Part shown: positions 45,830 to 54,613 of the stretch, one piece after another
Layout: every line of letters starts with the position of its first letter
Position numbering within the stretch: position 1 is the stretch's first letter
NCBI GenBank assembly: GCA_015068655.1
Contig: SVKC01000001.1
Location: 22,022 to 86,021 of the forward strand
Source: Oscillospiraceae bacterium
GTDB lineage: Bacteria; Bacillota; Clostridia; Monoglobales; Monoglobaceae
Length of the DNA stretch: 64,000 nt
Reading direction: 5' to 3'
Position numbers and translations under genes: made by a program
The notes under the pieces: model-generated
Database searches by the model: none
What the model saw: only the letters and a program-made list of their open reading frames with translations
Told to the model about the DNA's origin: nothing

Positions 45830-46699
45830 ATGAACAAATTTCCAATTGCAGACAGAGCTGAGATACTTATTGAAGCTCTGCCATATATACAGAAATATTA
45901 CAACAAAATTGTTGTTATCAAATACGGCGGCAATGCAATGCTCAACGAAGAGCTGAAGGAAGCTGTTATGGGCGACATTCTTCTTCTTTCTCTTATCGGA
46001 ATCAAGGTAGTTCTCATCCACGGTGGAGGTCCTGAAATCTCTGAAATGCTTGCAAAAACAGGTACAAAAACCGAATTTGTTGACGGCTTGCGTGTTACAG
46101 ACAAGGAATCAATTGATATTGTTCAAATGGTTCTTGCCGGAAAAATAAACAAAAGTCTTGTGAACCACATCCAGACAAAGGGCGGAAAAGCAATAGGACT
46201 TTGCGGGCTTGACGGACATATGATTCAGGCAGAAAAGCTTGACGATGTGCATGGCTATGTGGGAAATGTAACAAACGTTGACCCCACTCCCATTCTGGAC
46301 GTGCTGGAAAAGGGCTATATTCCCGTAATCGCAACAGTAGGCTGTGACGAAGAAGGCAATGTTTACAATATCAACGCAGATACAGCCGCCTCAAAGATTG
46401 CAGGTGTACTCAACGCAGAGAGCCTTATTTCAATGACCGACATTCGCGGACTTCTGCGTGACAAGGATAACGAGGAAACACTTATTCCCGTTGTGAAAGT
46501 CAGTGAAGCTCCGGCTCTTGTCAGTGAAGGAATAATTTCAGGAGGAATGATTCCAAAGATTGAATGCTGTATCGACGCAATCCGTCAGGGTGTTCACAAG
46601 GTGTTTATCCTGGACGGACGTGTTCCCCACGCCATTCTGATTGAAACTCTCACCAACGAAGGAATCGGAACAATGTTTATTCAGGGCGAGGAAATTTAA
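45830..46699 (+). CDS. argB: Acetylglutamate kinase
   Basis: The 289-residue amino-acid kinase has VVIKYGGNAML (about 27-37) and VLIHGGGPEIS (about 62), which contact substrate and ATP phosphate. Near the C-terminus it reads GGMIPKIECCIDAIRQG. It phosphorylates N-acetylglutamate. It has the N-terminal extension (about 20 residues) seen in arginine-inhibited hexameric forms. Confidence 0.96.
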   Translation: MNKFPIADRAEILIEALPYIQKYYNKIVVIKYGGNAMLNEELKEAVMGDILLLSLIGIKVVLIHGGGPEISEMLAKTGTKTEFVDGLRVTDKESIDIVQMVLAGKINKSLVNHIQTKGGKAIGLCGLDGHMIQAEKLDDVHGYVGNVTNVDPTPILDVLEKGYIPVIATVGCDEEGNVYNINADTAASKIAGVLNAESLISMTDIRGLLRDKDNEETLIPVVKVSEAPALVSEGIISGGMIPKIECCIDAIRQGVHKVFILDGRVPHAILIETLTNEGIGTMFIQGEEI

Positions 46700-46729
46700 A
46701 TCTGTCCCAACGGAAAGGAGCTGGAATTA

Positions 46730-47197
46730 ATGCAGGAACGTGACAACAAAAAAACCCGTCACAACGCAATAATACGAATTATAACCGAAACTGCCGTTGA
46801 AACTCAGGGACAGCTCACGGACTACCTGATAGAAGAAGGCTTCAAGGTTACTCAGGCAACAGTTTCAAGAGATATAAAGGAGCTTCGGCTCATAAAAATC
46901 TCCGACCGGGATGACAAATACAGATATGCTCTCCCCGGAAAAGAAGCTGACGTTGACATAAAGGCTCGATACACCGCTGTTCTTACCCATGCAGTAATCA
47001 CAATCCAAAATGCAATGAACCTTGTGGTTGTGAAGACCATTCCCGGCTCTGCTCAGGGTTGTGCAATGGCAATCGAAACACTTGATTTTGACAGAGTAGT
47101 GGGTGTTATTGCAGGTGACGATACAGTTTTTATTGCAATGAATTCTGAGAACGATGCCGAAGCCTTTGTGAACAAGCTTTCGGAGGTAGTGAGCTGA
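46730..47197 (+). CDS. argR: Arginine repressor ArgR
   Basis: The 155-residue repressor has an N-terminal winged helix (QGQLTDYLIEEGFKVTQATVSRDIKEL) and a C-terminal hexamerisation and arginine-binding domain (GDDTVFIAMNSENDAEAF). Its place inside the arginine operon, between argB and argD, is uncommon; it is often near recN in Firmicutes. The ARG boxes at 43554 and 43620 are its likely targets. Confidence 0.95.
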   Translation: MQERDNKKTRHNAIIRIITETAVETQGQLTDYLIEEGFKVTQATVSRDIKELRLIKISDRDDKYRYALPGKEADVDIKARYTAVLTHAVITIQNAMNLVVVKTIPGSAQGCAMAIETLDFDRVVGVIAGDDTVFIAMNSENDAEAFVNKLSEVVS

Positions 47198-47223
47198 CAG
47201 AACAAAACGAGGTGAAATTTTTT

Positions 47224-48384
47224 ATGAACATAAAGGAAAAGGATCAAAAATATATAATGCCGACCTATGGCAGACTTGATGTTGCGCTTGTAGAAGGCAA
47301 GGGCAGTACCCTCAAGGACTCCGAAGGCAAAGAATACATAGACTTCGGAAGCGGCATTGCTGTAAATACCTTTGGAGCTTGCGATGAAGAATGGGTAAAG
47401 GCCGTAACCGCTCAACTCAATGCTATTCAGCATACCTCCAACTATTATTATACAAAGCCTTGCTCCGACTTGGCAGAGCTTCTTTGTGAAAAAACAGGTA
47501 TGAGCAAGGTTTTCTTCTCAAACTCAGGTGCAGAAGCAAACGAATGTGCAATCAAAGCCGCACGGAAATACGGTACAGACAAAAATCCGGAAAAAAATAT
47601 TATTATAACTCTCAAAAACAGCTTTCACGGCAGAACAGTAACAACACTTTCCGCAACAGGTCAGGATGTGTTCCACAAGCACTTCACGCCCTTTACAGAA
47701 GGCTTTGTTTACGCTGAAGCAAACAATATAGAAAGTCTGAAAGCTCTTGCAAGCCCAAGCTGCTGTGCAATTATGTTTGAATGTATTCAGGGCGAAGGCG
47801 GTGTTCTACCTCTCACTCAGGAGTTTGTTGAGGCGGCAAAGAAAATCGCTGACGAAAATGATATGCTGATTGTGATTGACGAGGTACAGACAGGAAACGG
47901 ACGTACCGGCAAGCTTTATGCCCACGAACACTACGACATCAAGCCCGATATTTTCTCAACAGCAAAAGGCTTGGCAGGCGGTCTTCCCATCGGCGCAACC
48001 TTGTTTTCAGAAAAAGTGAAGGACGTTCTTCCCGCAGGAAGCCATGGTTCAACCTTTGGCGGCAACCCCATCGCAGCCGCAGGTGCAGTTAACGTTCTTT
48101 CCCGTCTTGACAATGATTTTCTCAATACAGTGGAAGAAAACAGCGCATATCTTTGGTCAAAGCTCAGAGAAATCAAGGGCGTAAAATCAATTTGCGGCAA
48201 GGGCTATATGATAGGAATTGAAACCGAGACAGACGCCAAGGAAATTCTCAAAAAATGTCTTGAAAATGGTCTTCTTGTTCTCACAGCAAAGGATAAGGTC
48301 AGACTTCTTCCTCCACTCAATATAACAAAAAATGAGCTCGATAAGGGCATCAGTATCTTTAAATCAGTAATGGAATCACTTTAA
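47224..48384 (+). CDS. argD: Acetylornithine aminotransferase
   Basis: The 386-residue PLP enzyme has FSNSGAEANECAIKAARKY (about 99), the PLP-aspartate motif VIDEVQTGNGRTG (about 218-230) and the Schiff-base Lys in FSTAKGLAGGLPIG (about 248). It converts N-acetylglutamate semialdehyde to acetylornithine. The ATG at 47224 is preferred over GTG at 47212, because the GTG lies inside the GAGGTG ribosome-binding site. Confidence 0.95.
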   Translation: MNIKEKDQKYIMPTYGRLDVALVEGKGSTLKDSEGKEYIDFGSGIAVNTFGACDEEWVKAVTAQLNAIQHTSNYYYTKPCSDLAELLCEKTGMSKVFFSNSGAEANECAIKAARKYGTDKNPEKNIIITLKNSFHGRTVTTLSATGQDVFHKHFTPFTEGFVYAEANNIESLKALASPSCCAIMFECIQGEGGVLPLTQEFVEAAKKIADENDMLIVIDEVQTGNGRTGKLYAHEHYDIKPDIFSTAKGLAGGLPIGATLFSEKVKDVLPAGSHGSTFGGNPIAAAGAVNVLSRLDNDFLNTVEENSAYLWSKLREIKGVKSICGKGYMIGIETETDAKEILKKCLENGLLVLTAKDKVRLLPPLNITKNELDKGISIFKSVMESL

Positions 48385-48403
48385 AATAAAGGAGCAAAAA
48401 AAA

Positions 48404-49309
48404 ATGAAACATTTATTAAAGCTTTCCGACCTTACGCCGGAAGAAATTACAGGAATACTTGACCTTGCGGACCAGCTCAAATATGAAAAGAAAAATGGTA
48501 TTCCCCACGAACACCTGAAAGGAAAATCTCTCGGTATGATTTTTGAAAAATCCTCTACAAGAACTCGTGTTTCCTTTGAAGTAGGTATGCAGGAGCTGGG
48601 CGGCTACCCCCTCTTCCTCAGCTCAAACGATTTGCAGATAGGCAGAGGTGAACCCGTTCAGGATACCGCAAGAGTTCTTTCAAGATACCTTGACGGAATT
48701 ATGATAAGAACCTTCGCTCAAAGCGAAGTTGAAGATTTGGCAAAATACGGCTCAATCCCGATTATAAATGGGCTTACCGACTACTGTCATCCCTGTCAGG
48801 TTCTTGCAGACCTTATGACAATCCGCGAACACAAGGGCAGCTTCAAAAACCTCAAAATGTGCTTTATCGGTGACGGCAACAATATGGCAAACTCACTTAT
48901 GGTGGGTGCAATAAAAATGGGGCTCAGCTTTGCAATTGCTTGTCCAAAGGGCTATGAACCGGATGCGGATTTAATGAAATGGGCATCGGAAAATGGCGAA
49001 TTCCTCTGTACTGAATCAGTTGAGGAGGCTGCAAAGGATGCAGATATTCTTGTTACAGATGTGTGGGCATCAATGGGTCAGGAAGCAGAAATTGCGGAAC
49101 GCAAAAAGACCTTCGAAGGTTATCAGATAAACGCAAGCCTTATGTCGCTGTCAAAAGCAGATGCAATGGTTCTCCACTGTCTCCCTGCTCACCGCGAGGA
49201 AGAAATTACAGCTGAAGTATTTGAAGCACACGCTGCTGAAATTTTTGACGAAGCGGAGAACCGTCTCCACGCACAGAAGGCAGTTCTTGTTACACTTATG
49301 AAAGACTAG
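48404..49309 (+). CDS. argF: Ornithine carbamoyltransferase
   Basis: The 301-residue enzyme has the carbamoyl-phosphate motif EKSSTRTRVSFE (about 47-58), HPCQVLADL (about 129-137) and the ornithine motif HCLPAHREEE (about 265-274). It makes citrulline. It is last in argCJBRDF; argG, argH and carAB are not in this window. AAAGGAG precedes the ATG. Confidence 0.96.
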   Translation: MKHLLKLSDLTPEEITGILDLADQLKYEKKNGIPHEHLKGKSLGMIFEKSSTRTRVSFEVGMQELGGYPLFLSSNDLQIGRGEPVQDTARVLSRYLDGIMIRTFAQSEVEDLAKYGSIPIINGLTDYCHPCQVLADLMTIREHKGSFKNLKMCFIGDGNNMANSLMVGAIKMGLSFAIACPKGYEPDADLMKWASENGEFLCTESVEEAAKDADILVTDVWASMGQEAEIAERKKTFEGYQINASLMSLSKADAMVLHCLPAHREEEITAEVFEAHAAEIFDEAENRLHAQKAVLVTLMKD

Positions 49310-49362
49310 CTCTTTGGGAATTTGATTTCCTCTTAAAATAATTTAGAAACACACAGAAAATC

Positions 49363-49402
49363 AAAATGAGGTTGTTGCGTTGTGCAACAACCTCATTTTT
49401 TC
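49363..49402. terminator. Bidirectional terminator between argF and the YycI-like gene
   Basis: A perfect 16-base stem AAAATGAGGTTGTTGC/GCAACAACCTCATTTT with a 5-base loop is flanked by T on the plus strand and A on the left. It serves both convergent operons. Confidence 0.92.
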
Positions 49403-50244
49403 TATTCTTGAATTTCCTGACCGCTTCTTGCATCATAATGCAGAATCAAGCCTTTGTCTGTTGCAATTTGCCACACAGGAATTGCGAGAATATTCCGATA
49501 GCTTTCCTCGCTTCTTCCTATATAATACCCCGGTTTTATGCTGACAATAGTGTGAGAAATATTCTTGTCGAGCCGAACATTTTTCACAAGATCCGTCAGC
49601 ACACTGACTACGCTGAAATAAGGCGTATTGCTTTCTGCGACATTCATTTCCGAAATAATATTCTTGCCCGAAAGAGCGAAAACGCCTTTTTCTGAAACAT
49701 CAAAGAAAATATATGCGTCAAAAAATTCAGCATCATCATGCTTCACCGTAAAGATTGCTCTCGTCCCGTCCTCCACAAAATTGAAACCGCTGAACTCGTA
49801 GACTTCCGGAATCATACCAAAGCCCGACATTTCATCACGGCAAAGCTTTTCTATCGCCTCTTCCGAAAACTCAGAAACAGAACCAGAGGGATTTTTCCTA
49901 AAAAACTTGAACTCATTTCCATCAACAGACAAAACGCCGGTTTCACTTTCAAATCTACCGCTGCCATCAGTAGTATAATTACTTCCCAGAAACTTTTCTG
50001 CCATATCTGCATCACTGCCAAACATCTTTTCCAGATAAAAACTGGAAATATCTGGCGAATCGGGGATTTCCAAGGCTTCAGGCAGGTATATCATATTTTT
50101 TTCAAGCAGCCCCGAAAGATTTTGTGTTATTATTTTCTTTTCTTCGCTTCTGCTGTTTTTTTCACTTACCAGGACAAAAGCAAGCATAATGTTTATTGCA
50201 ATCAATATGAAAATGAAAATTGTTTTTATTCTTCTCAAATCCAT
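49402..50244 (-). CDS. YycI-like (WalI) regulatory membrane protein
   Basis: The 280-residue protein has one N-terminal membrane helix (LRRIKTIFIFILIAINIMLA), as in YycI, and a large extracytoplasmic domain. It ends with the YycI-type strand series IPVWQIATDKGLILHYDARSG. In Bacillus, YycH and YycI sit in the membrane and restrain the WalK kinase, which controls wall hydrolases. The gene starts immediately after the YycH-like stop. walR and walK are not in the window. Assignment rests on architecture and end motifs. Confidence 0.65.
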   Translation of the reverse strand: MDLRRIKTIFIFILIAINIMLAFVLVSEKNSRSEEKKIITQNLSGLLEKNMIYLPEALEIPDSPDISSFYLEKMFGSDADMAEKFLGSNYTTDGSGRFESETGVLSVDGNEFKFFRKNPSGSVSEFSEEAIEKLCRDEMSGFGMIPEVYEFSGFNFVEDGTRAIFTVKHDDAEFFDAYIFFDVSEKGVFALSGKNIISEMNVAESNTPYFSVVSVLTDLVKNVRLDKNISHTIVSIKPGYYIGRSEESYRNILAIPVWQIATDKGLILHYDARSGQEIQE

Positions 50245-51687
50245 TTATTTTTCCCCCTGAAAACTCCAGCCTGCCGTACTTTCATTATCGTCACCGGTAT
50301 ACGGATAAATCAGCTCTGCGGAGATTATTTTTTTTACAGAAGGATTGAGTTGTACAAAAGAAGCCACAGCCGTTTCAAAATCCTCGGTATTCACCATAGT
50401 CTCTTTTCTTTCAATCTGCTTGACCCACATTTTGAGTTCTGTAAGAACACCATTTTTCACCACAGCAAAAAGAGCCGGCTCCTGACCGAGACTTACCCTC
50501 ATACCATCTGCGTAATACTCCATTTTCAATCTTATTTCCTGAGTCTCTTTGTTGACCGGAAATTCTGTAATTCTCATAGCTCCTGCATTAATAGCACCGT
50601 CAACACCGCAAAGTTCAAAAACCTTTTCGGTAAGCTGGTATATTCCCGCTACAACAGATGATGCAGAAGAACTTCCCTGACCCAATGTTCCCAAAGGAAT
50701 GCCTTCACTTTCACCAAGAGCCTTATACTCGATTTTTCCTGCAGGAGAAAGGCTGAGATTTCCTGTCTCCCCCACAAAAATCAATGCCCCGTCACCGCTT
50801 GCATACTGTCTTACAGTATTGGGATTGTAACCAAAGAGATTTATCATTCCCGAAGTGAGCTTGGTCGCTCTTGTGAAATTTATGCCTGAAGTAAATTCGT
50901 TGGGCATACGCACAGTCATATTGCTTGCAGTTTTGTTTACCACAGGAACAAGAAGCATTATGTCTGTCTCAACACCAAAAGGTTTGTCCGCACTACCATA
51001 CTCAAAGCCGAAAAAATATTTTCCTTTTTCACTATTTCCAAAAGCACCTATCCCTCTTTTGATACCCTCTACTTCAGCGGAAAACTCAACTCTCGCATAA
51101 CTCTCACCTTTCACGCCCCTGACAAGAACAGAAATTTTTTTCGAATCTTCCTCATGAGGCAAAAACAAAAGCTCAGCATAAGAATTTATTTTCTTTCCCA
51201 GACCGCTGTCCTTCATTCCGTAAAACTGTTCTTCAAAAAAGACATCTCTGTTGCCGCTGTATTTTACATAAGCCCCCTGTCCCTTGAAAGCCGACTTCCA
51301 TTGTTCTTCGTCACAGGCAAGAACCTTTTCGGAATTCAATGAATAAGCCTTTTGCATAATCATATTTATATTTTCATTTATTTCATTATAATACTCATTT
51401 ACTTCAGAAACAATAATCCGACAGTCATCATTAAAAATCATAAGGGTTTCAGGTTTCGACAGTTTCCAGAAAGTTTTCACAACATTTCCCGAATCGTTTT
51501 CGCCCTTGTCTCCGGAAACTACCCCATTGTCCATACCCATAAAAATATCGCCGATAGAGAGCTGTCCTCTGAACAAATTGAAAACAGACCACAAGAGACA
51601 GCCACAACAAACACAAAGGAAAACAATCAAAACATTTTTTCCTCTCTCAATCCATTTTTTTCGTTCTTCTCTTGTCATCTTTTTCAA
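50245..51687 (-). CDS. YycH-like (WalH) regulatory membrane protein
   Basis: The 480-residue protein has a basic cytoplasmic start, one membrane helix (VLIVFLCVCCGCLLWSVF) and a long outside domain. The C-terminus reads AVVKNGVLTELKMWVKQI and later a repeat of the YycH type. It directly precedes the YycI-like gene, the order seen in wal operons. A TTG start at 51687 is chosen because AGGAG lies 8 bases upstream; the ATG at 51708 has no ribosome-binding site and the ATG at 51678 is too far from it. Confidence 0.6.
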   Translation of the reverse strand: MKKMTREERKKWIERGKNVLIVFLCVCCGCLLWSVFNLFRGQLSIGDIFMGMDNGVVSGDKGENDSGNVVKTFWKLSKPETLMIFNDDCRIIVSEVNEYYNEINENINMIMQKAYSLNSEKVLACDEEQWKSAFKGQGAYVKYSGNRDVFFEEQFYGMKDSGLGKKINSYAELLFLPHEEDSKKISVLVRGVKGESYARVEFSAEVEGIKRGIGAFGNSEKGKYFFGFEYGSADKPFGVETDIMLLVPVVNKTASNMTVRMPNEFTSGINFTRATKLTSGMINLFGYNPNTVRQYASGDGALIFVGETGNLSLSPAGKIEYKALGESEGIPLGTLGQGSSSASSVVAGIYQLTEKVFELCGVDGAINAGAMRITEFPVNKETQEIRLKMEYYADGMRVSLGQEPALFAVVKNGVLTELKMWVKQIERKETMVNTEDFETAVASFVQLNPSVKKIISAELIYPYTGDDNESTAGWSFQGEK

Positions 51688-51725
51688 TCCGAGCGCTCCT
51701 TTCCTCATACATTCATTTTATCACA

Positions 51726-51750
51726 AAAGGACGACCTGCGGTCGTCCTTT
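51726..51750 (-). terminator. Hairpin after the secreted-protein gene
   Basis: The 11-base perfect stem AAAGGACGACC/GGTCGTCCTTT with a 3-base loop lies between the secreted protein and the YycH-like gene. Only four T follow on the minus strand, so it may allow readthrough into yycHI. Confidence 0.6.
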
Positions 51751-51785
51751 GATGTTTCGTGTGCGACCCAACCGGAAAAGCAAAT

Positions 51786-52268
51786 TTAGCTTCTCAATGA
51801 TTTGATCAAGTCAATTATTGTGTAGTTATACTTTTTTATGTCCAGCCTGAGAAGCTGAATCTTGTCGCCGTTTTCTGCACGTACGATTATGGTATTGTCC
51901 CCTTGGTCAAGAACAATTGTGCTCATAAAAAGTCCCGATGAACCGATTGTAGTTTCCGATGCTGTTCTGAGAACCTGAGAACCACCGTTTGCATCAATGG
52001 ATTTCGCCTCAGTATAAAATTTTTCATACACATGGTCATCCACGTTGTATCGGTAAAGAGCAACAGTCGTTCCACCCATTCCGTATCCCGAAATAGTATA
52101 TGAATCATCAAAAGTCGTTTCCTTCTGATTTTTCGGCTTTGTCACAACAACAAGCCCGTTTGAGTTTCCTGTTGCATCAACCGGAAGGCTTTCAGGAGCC
52201 GCAAAAACCCCCAAGTGCGCCGACAGAAAAACAGCCATACAAGCAACAGCTACTAATATTTTTTTCAT
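51786..52268 (-). CDS. Secreted protein of unknown function upstream of yycHI
   Basis: The 160-residue protein has a signal peptide (MKKILVAVACMAVFLSAHLG..., cut near residue 24 after VFA). It then has about 135 mature residues rich in strands, with YTISGYGMGGTTVALYRY and IVLDQGDNTIIVRAENGD, like a single bacterial Ig-type domain. I do not recognise a named family. The ATG at 52268 is 7 bases after AAGGAG; the ATG at 52274 is too close to it. Three WalR-type half sites lie directly upstream, so it may be part of a cell-wall stress regulon. Confidence 0.75.
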   Translation of the reverse strand: MKKILVAVACMAVFLSAHLGVFAAPESLPVDATGNSNGLVVVTKPKNQKETTFDDSYTISGYGMGGTTVALYRYNVDDHVYEKFYTEAKSIDANGGSQVLRTASETTIGSSGLFMSTIVLDQGDNTIIVRAENGDKIQLLRLDIKKYNYTIIDLIKSLRS

Positions 52269-52326
52269 GCCCATTCTCCTTATGTTTTTTTAGAAAGAAA
52301 GAGTATCATCCAATTTCCGTATTATG

Positions 52327-52370
52327 AGTATAACATACAAATGTTACAAAGGCATTACAGTCACATTACA
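52327..52370 (-). promoter_or_regulatory. Promoter with three WalR-type half sites
   Basis: On the minus strand TGTAAT-5-TGTAAT-5-TGTAAC occupies 52343-52370 with exact 11-base periodicity. It matches the WalR (YycF) consensus TGTWAH-N5-TGTWAH twice. An extended -10 (TGTTATACT, core 52327-52332) follows 10 bases downstream, so the boxes cover the -35 position as for an activated promoter. PhoP boxes are similar on the other strand. YycH/YycI next door favour WalR. Confidence 0.65.
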
Positions 52371-52553
52371 TTTTTCTAAAAGATTGTCTGGGAAACCTTT
52401 CCGCAATACGCACCCCCGAACCGCATCAAATTTCTGACATTGATAAAGCTTTTCACCTTTTTCCACACACTGGAATATATTGTTAACAAAAAGTGTTTTG
52501 ATACGATTTAATCGTTTTCCGATACATCAACTACAACAGGAGTGTGATTTCTT

Positions 52554-52613
52554 ATGAAAATTTTTATTGACCCCGGACACCCGGCGCCGTTCTTAACAAA
52601 ATTTTTCTCTTAA
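52554..52613 (+). pseudogene. N-acetylmuramoyl-L-alanine amidase, 5' fragment cut by recombinase insertion
   Basis: A plus-strand ATG preceded by AGGAG opens MKIFIDPGHPAPF, the conserved start of Amidase_3 cell-wall amidases with the zinc His in DPGH. After about 13 codons the similarity stops and the frame ends in TAA at 52611-52613, inside the end of the serine recombinase gene. The rest of the amidase is not found up to the aconitase gene. The upstream 52371-52553 stretch holds its presumed promoter but no other gene. Confidence 0.75.
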
Positions 52614-54184
52614 ATTTTCCAGTTAATTATTATCTCGCGTTCTTCTCCTTTTATTTTTTCTCCTATATACACCACATCAATAAATTCCTCCGCAATTTCC
52701 CGTGTCAGCTTATCAATGTGTGTATATTTTCCAATTATTTCTTGCTTGTCAAAAGCCTCTTTTTCTGCATTTTCCAATACCTTTATGTCGTTCTCCATTG
52801 CCTCATATTTCCCCTCAAGCTCGTTTATTTCTTTTGTATACTTTTCTTTGAGAGAGATATATTGCTGTTTTGTCAAAAGACCTTCCAGTTTGTCCTCATA
52901 CAGATTTTCCATTTTTTGATTTGTACCCTTTATTCTGTTTTGACATTCTTTCAAAACACACCTGTATGCCTCAATTTTCTTCTTTCTGTCATCAACAATT
53001 TCCAGCTTATCCATTTGGCAATATTTTGAAATCAGTTTATTAAGTTCATCAACTATGGCATTTTCCAACAATTCTCCGTTGATTGACGATTTGTTTTTGC
53101 AATTCATAGCTCCGCTGAAATATGTACCGCAAAGATAATTACTCTTAGGAATGCTTTTATCTTTGTTATAATAGACATTTCGCCGCATTGCCGAGCCACA
53201 TAATGCACATTTTATTTTCCCGGAAAGCGGTGTCAACTCACTACCGGTCTTTGGCACTCTGGTTCTGCTTTTCAGCCGTTCCTGAGTATTTTTCCACATT
53301 TCCTCATCTATAATCGCATCATGGCAATTGGGAACCCTTATCCAGTTTTCCCGCCTTTCCTTTTTCCGCTTTTTGTTTTTATAGCTGATATTATGTGACT
53401 TACCTTGCACAAGTGTTCCTGTATAGGTTTCATTTCTTAAAAAGTCATATATGGTAGATTGTGTCCACAAACCAAAGGAACAGCTCCTTTCCAGATTCAG
53501 ATTGCGATATTTGCTGTTTATCTGCTTTTTATAAAGTGTCGGACTTGGAATTTTTCGTTCATTTAACTCCATAACAATTTTTCTGTAGCCCCAGCCCTCA
53601 TTATACCATTCAAATATCTGTCTTACAATTGGTGCTGTATTTTCATCAACAATCAAATGATTTTTGTTTTCAGGGTCTATCAAATATCCATATGGTGCAA
53701 ATGAACCCGTAAATTCACCTTGCATTCTTTTATGTTTCAGCGTCTCGCGGATATTTTCCGACAACTCCTCCAGATACCACTCGTTAACCAATCCGTTTAT
53801 CTGTCTTGCTTTTTTGTTGTGTACATCATTGGTATCCGCATGGTCAATTATGCTTATAAAGCGAACTCCCCACTCTATAAACTTGTCATGCAGATACTTT
53901 TCTATCATCTCCATTTCTCTTGAGAATCTGGATTGCGACTTGCATAACACAACATTAATTTTTCCAGCTTCGCAGTCTTTAAGCAAACGGTTGAACTCAG
54001 GTCTATTTTTGTCTGCACCGCTCAAATCCTCATCACAGTAAATATCATAAATGTCCCAGTTTCTTTCCGAGCAGTATTCCCGAAGCATTGATAATTGATT
54101 CTGTATGCTTTCGCTTGCATCCGTTTTGTTAACTTTGTTTCTGTCTTCATCTGAAAGACGAAGATACAGTGCAGTAGCTGTCAT
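52610..54184 (-). CDS. Large serine recombinase
   Basis: The 524-residue recombinase has the resolvase domain with nucleophile Ser11 (YLRLSDED), SIQNQLSMLREYC, the Arg-rich DLSGADKNRPEFNRLL and CKSQSRFSRE. A Recombinase domain (about 165-270) and a zinc ribbon (CALCG...C) with a coiled coil (about 390-470) follow. This is the TndX/TnpX-like integrase layout that moves elements by site-specific recombination. The ATG at 54184 has GGAGG 6 bases upstream. Its 3' end overlaps the truncated amidase, marking one end of the element. Confidence 0.95.
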   Translation of the reverse strand: MTATALYLRLSDEDRNKVNKTDASESIQNQLSMLREYCSERNWDIYDIYCDEDLSGADKNRPEFNRLLKDCEAGKINVVLCKSQSRFSREMEMIEKYLHDKFIEWGVRFISIIDHADTNDVHNKKARQINGLVNEWYLEELSENIRETLKHKRMQGEFTGSFAPYGYLIDPENKNHLIVDENTAPIVRQIFEWYNEGWGYRKIVMELNERKIPSPTLYKKQINSKYRNLNLERSCSFGLWTQSTIYDFLRNETYTGTLVQGKSHNISYKNKKRKKERRENWIRVPNCHDAIIDEEMWKNTQERLKSRTRVPKTGSELTPLSGKIKCALCGSAMRRNVYYNKDKSIPKSNYLCGTYFSGAMNCKNKSSINGELLENAIVDELNKLISKYCQMDKLEIVDDRKKKIEAYRCVLKECQNRIKGTNQKMENLYEDKLEGLLTKQQYISLKEKYTKEINELEGKYEAMENDIKVLENAEKEAFDKQEIIGKYTHIDKLTREIAEEFIDVVYIGEKIKGEEREIIINWKI

Positions 54185-54224
54185 CCTTTACCTCCACTAA
54201 ACGCAAGTATAAAAAATGATACAA

Positions 54225-54350
54225 CTATCTGATATTCCAGTTAATTGTACCACATTGGTTAATAATTTTTTGTATTTTTTTTGTTATTTCTCTTTTAATG
54301 TGTTCTTCACTTTTTTCTTTTATATTATTTATTACACGAATTTTCTCCAT
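54225..54350 (-). CDS. Small ORF upstream of the serine recombinase
   Basis: A 41-residue frame starts with ATG at 54350 behind GAGGAG and ends 40 bases before the recombinase. It is Lys/Ile-rich (MEKIRVINNIKEKSEEH...) and ends GTINWNIR. The recombinase ends IINWKI, and 12 bases (TTCCAGTTAATT on the plus strand) are shared at the two 3' ends (52617 and 54235). It may be the tail of a second recombinase reduced to a peptide, or an accessory protein. Function unknown. Confidence 0.55.
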   Translation of the reverse strand: MEKIRVINNIKEKSEEHIKREITKKIQKIINQCGTINWNIR

Positions 54351-54441
54351 AAAGATTTCTCCTCACTGATATTTATGCGAACTTCATTATAATATTACCG
54401 GAAAAATTCATATTTAACCTATATTTAAAACGTTGCTACAG

Positions 54442-54519
54442 TTAAGTTTTTCGAAGTATAGCTCTGACTGTGCCGTTTTCATATTCAATCAAATATTCCT
54501 GTCTTGTTCCGATTTCAAA
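54442..54519 (-). pseudogene. Possible C-terminal coding remnant
   Basis: On the minus strand a start-less frame reads FEIGTRQEYLIEYENG then TVRAILRKT and stops at 54442. It is directly preceded by an in-frame TAA. The composition looks protein-like. It lies in the 263-base gap between the recombinase element and the aconitase promoter, which otherwise shows nothing. No family is recognised. Confidence 0.3.
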
Positions 54520-54547
54520 TTACATCAAAATGAGAGGAAATGAACGC

Positions 54548-54576
54548 TTGACAAAACAGGCATTTTTGTATACAAT
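54548..54576 (+). promoter_or_regulatory. Promoter of the aconitase operon
   Basis: TTGACA (54548-54553), a 17-base spacer and TACAAT (54571-54576), 37 bases before the aconitase ATG with AGGAGG. No Rex site (TTGTGA-type palindrome) is visible near it, although Rex is encoded in the operon. Confidence 0.85.
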
Positions 54577-54613
54577 ATAAAGGATATTGAGCATTTTTAG
54601 GAGGTAAGTATAA

